From assembly GCA_026770585.1 (NCBI GenBank), contig MU646408.1, forward strand, positions 144,353-171,289: a DNA stretch of 26,937 nt. Reading direction: 5' to 3'. Source of the DNA: Baffinella frigidus (Eukaryota > Cryptophyceae > Cryptomonadales > Baffinellaceae). The notes below the pieces were generated by a model. The model was given only the letters and a program-made list of their open reading frames with translations. It made no database searches and was not told the DNA's origin. Below are positions 26,188 through 26,937 of the stretch, piece after piece (the stretch's first letter is position 1; each line of letters opens with the position of its first letter). The position numbers and the translations under genes are program-made.

Positions 26188-26937
26188 CTGCATAAAGGTT
26201 CAGGTTTCAGGGTTCAGGGTTCAGGGTTCAGGGTTCAGGGTTCAGGGTTCAGGGTTCAGGACCATGAGAACCTCAGAATTTACGCAGAATGTGGTCAAAA
26301 TTCCCTCAGAATTCGCTCGGTAGGTAGAGGTAGAGCATCTGCAGGCCGGGCATGGCTCTGAGTTGTGTAATCTCGATCACGTTCCCCAGCACCGCCAGCG
26401 CGTCCTCCCCACTCAGCTCCTGCAAACAGGGGAACCTCAGATTTCACGCGGAATTTGCTGAGAATTCACTCGGAATTCACTCAGAATGCACTCGGAATTC
26501 ACTCAAAATTCACTCGGGATTTGCGCAGATTGCACTGGGAATTGACAGCGAGTTGCGTCATCTCGACCACGTTGCCCAACACCGCCAGCGCGTCCTCTCC
26601 ACTCAGCTCTTGGTTTAGGGTTTACGGTTCACGGTTGCGGGTTTAGGGTGTGGGACCAGGGGAACCTCGGAACCCACGCACAGCCATCAAGCGGAATTCA
26701 CTCGGAATTCGCGCGGAACGCACTCGAAACTTACAGCGAGTTTAGTCATCTCGACCACGATCCCCAACACCGCGTCCTCCCCACTCAGCTCCTGCAACCC
26801 ACGCAAAAATAACTCGGCATTCACTCGGAGTTTTCTTGGTGTTCACGGACCCTACCTGCGACCAGGCGAACCGAAATCGAATAACCTCGGAATGTCCGAG
26901 CAGAATTTACTAGGAACTCATTCGAAATGCACTCGAC
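26188..26937 (-). repeat. Right edge: exon 1 start copies and short repeats
   Basis: Copies of exon 1 at 26331-26419 (full start, CAG acceptor, reading [20 protein letters not shown] and on to MPGLQMLYL), 26546-26610 ([20 protein letters not shown]) and 26737-26791 (ELSGEDAVLGIVVEMTKL, 6-base deletion). TTCAGGG heptamers lie at 26197-26262. Degenerate GAATTCACTCG repeats fill 26455-26530 and 26690-26730. The next upstream exon was not found. Confidence 0.88.

Noticed and set aside
22783-23700. CRISPR-like regular spacing of repeats
   Set aside because: Repeats are exon pieces of variable length with similar spacers in a eukaryotic gene; no cas genes.
24749-25171. Plus-strand open frame with [14 protein letters not shown] repeated
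   Set aside because: Antisense of the exon 2 copies; the minus strand joins in frame to exons 1 and 3.

Overview
This window looks like nuclear DNA of a eukaryote, most likely a microalga or other protist. Coding blocks are short (36-142 nt), have GT/AG borders, and are separated by long non-coding stretches full of degenerate seven-base telomere-like repeats (TTTAGGG, TTCAGGG, TTTCGGG, TGTAGGG, TTTGGGG, TTAGGGG). I cannot name the species. No bacterial operon, rRNA, tRNA or CRISPR array was seen. A 10-base N run marks an assembly gap at 16928-16937.

Almost the whole window is one gene on the minus strand, read from the right edge to the left edge: a HECT-domain E3 ubiquitin ligase most like UBE3B. 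I recognise 23 exons (1,863 nt, about 620 codons, 7% of the window). Of the 22 joins between neighbouring exons, 20 agree in reading phase, and no recognised exon has an in-frame stop. Exons 1-9 encode the helical region upstream of the HECT domain. Exons 10-18 encode the linker and N-lobe. Exons 19-23 encode the C-lobe up to just before the catalytic cysteine. Two small exons (between exons 18 and 19, and between 21 and 22) were not found. The 5' end of the gene and the last exon with the catalytic cysteine lie outside the window or are lost.

The striking feature is what fills the introns. Beside almost every exon lie partial copies ('shards') of that exon's edge, usually with its splice site: four extra copies beside exon 7, about nine of exon 3 (one inverted), four of exon 21's end plus five of its start, three of exon 18. 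Between the shards lie telomere-like heptamer tracts, often touching the splice site; the 306-base intron between exons 10 and 11 is almost nothing else.

Several families of short inverted-repeat elements (MITE-like) are inserted among the shards. One 150-bp family has three copies, each with its own 4-bp target duplication. A 237-bp element also has a 4-bp duplication, and a related empty site lies nearby. A 110-bp element with two palindromes occurs at least eight times. The left edge ends in TTAGGGG repeats directly after a splice donor: either a chromosome end that has cut the gene, or a contig broken inside a repeat-filled intron.
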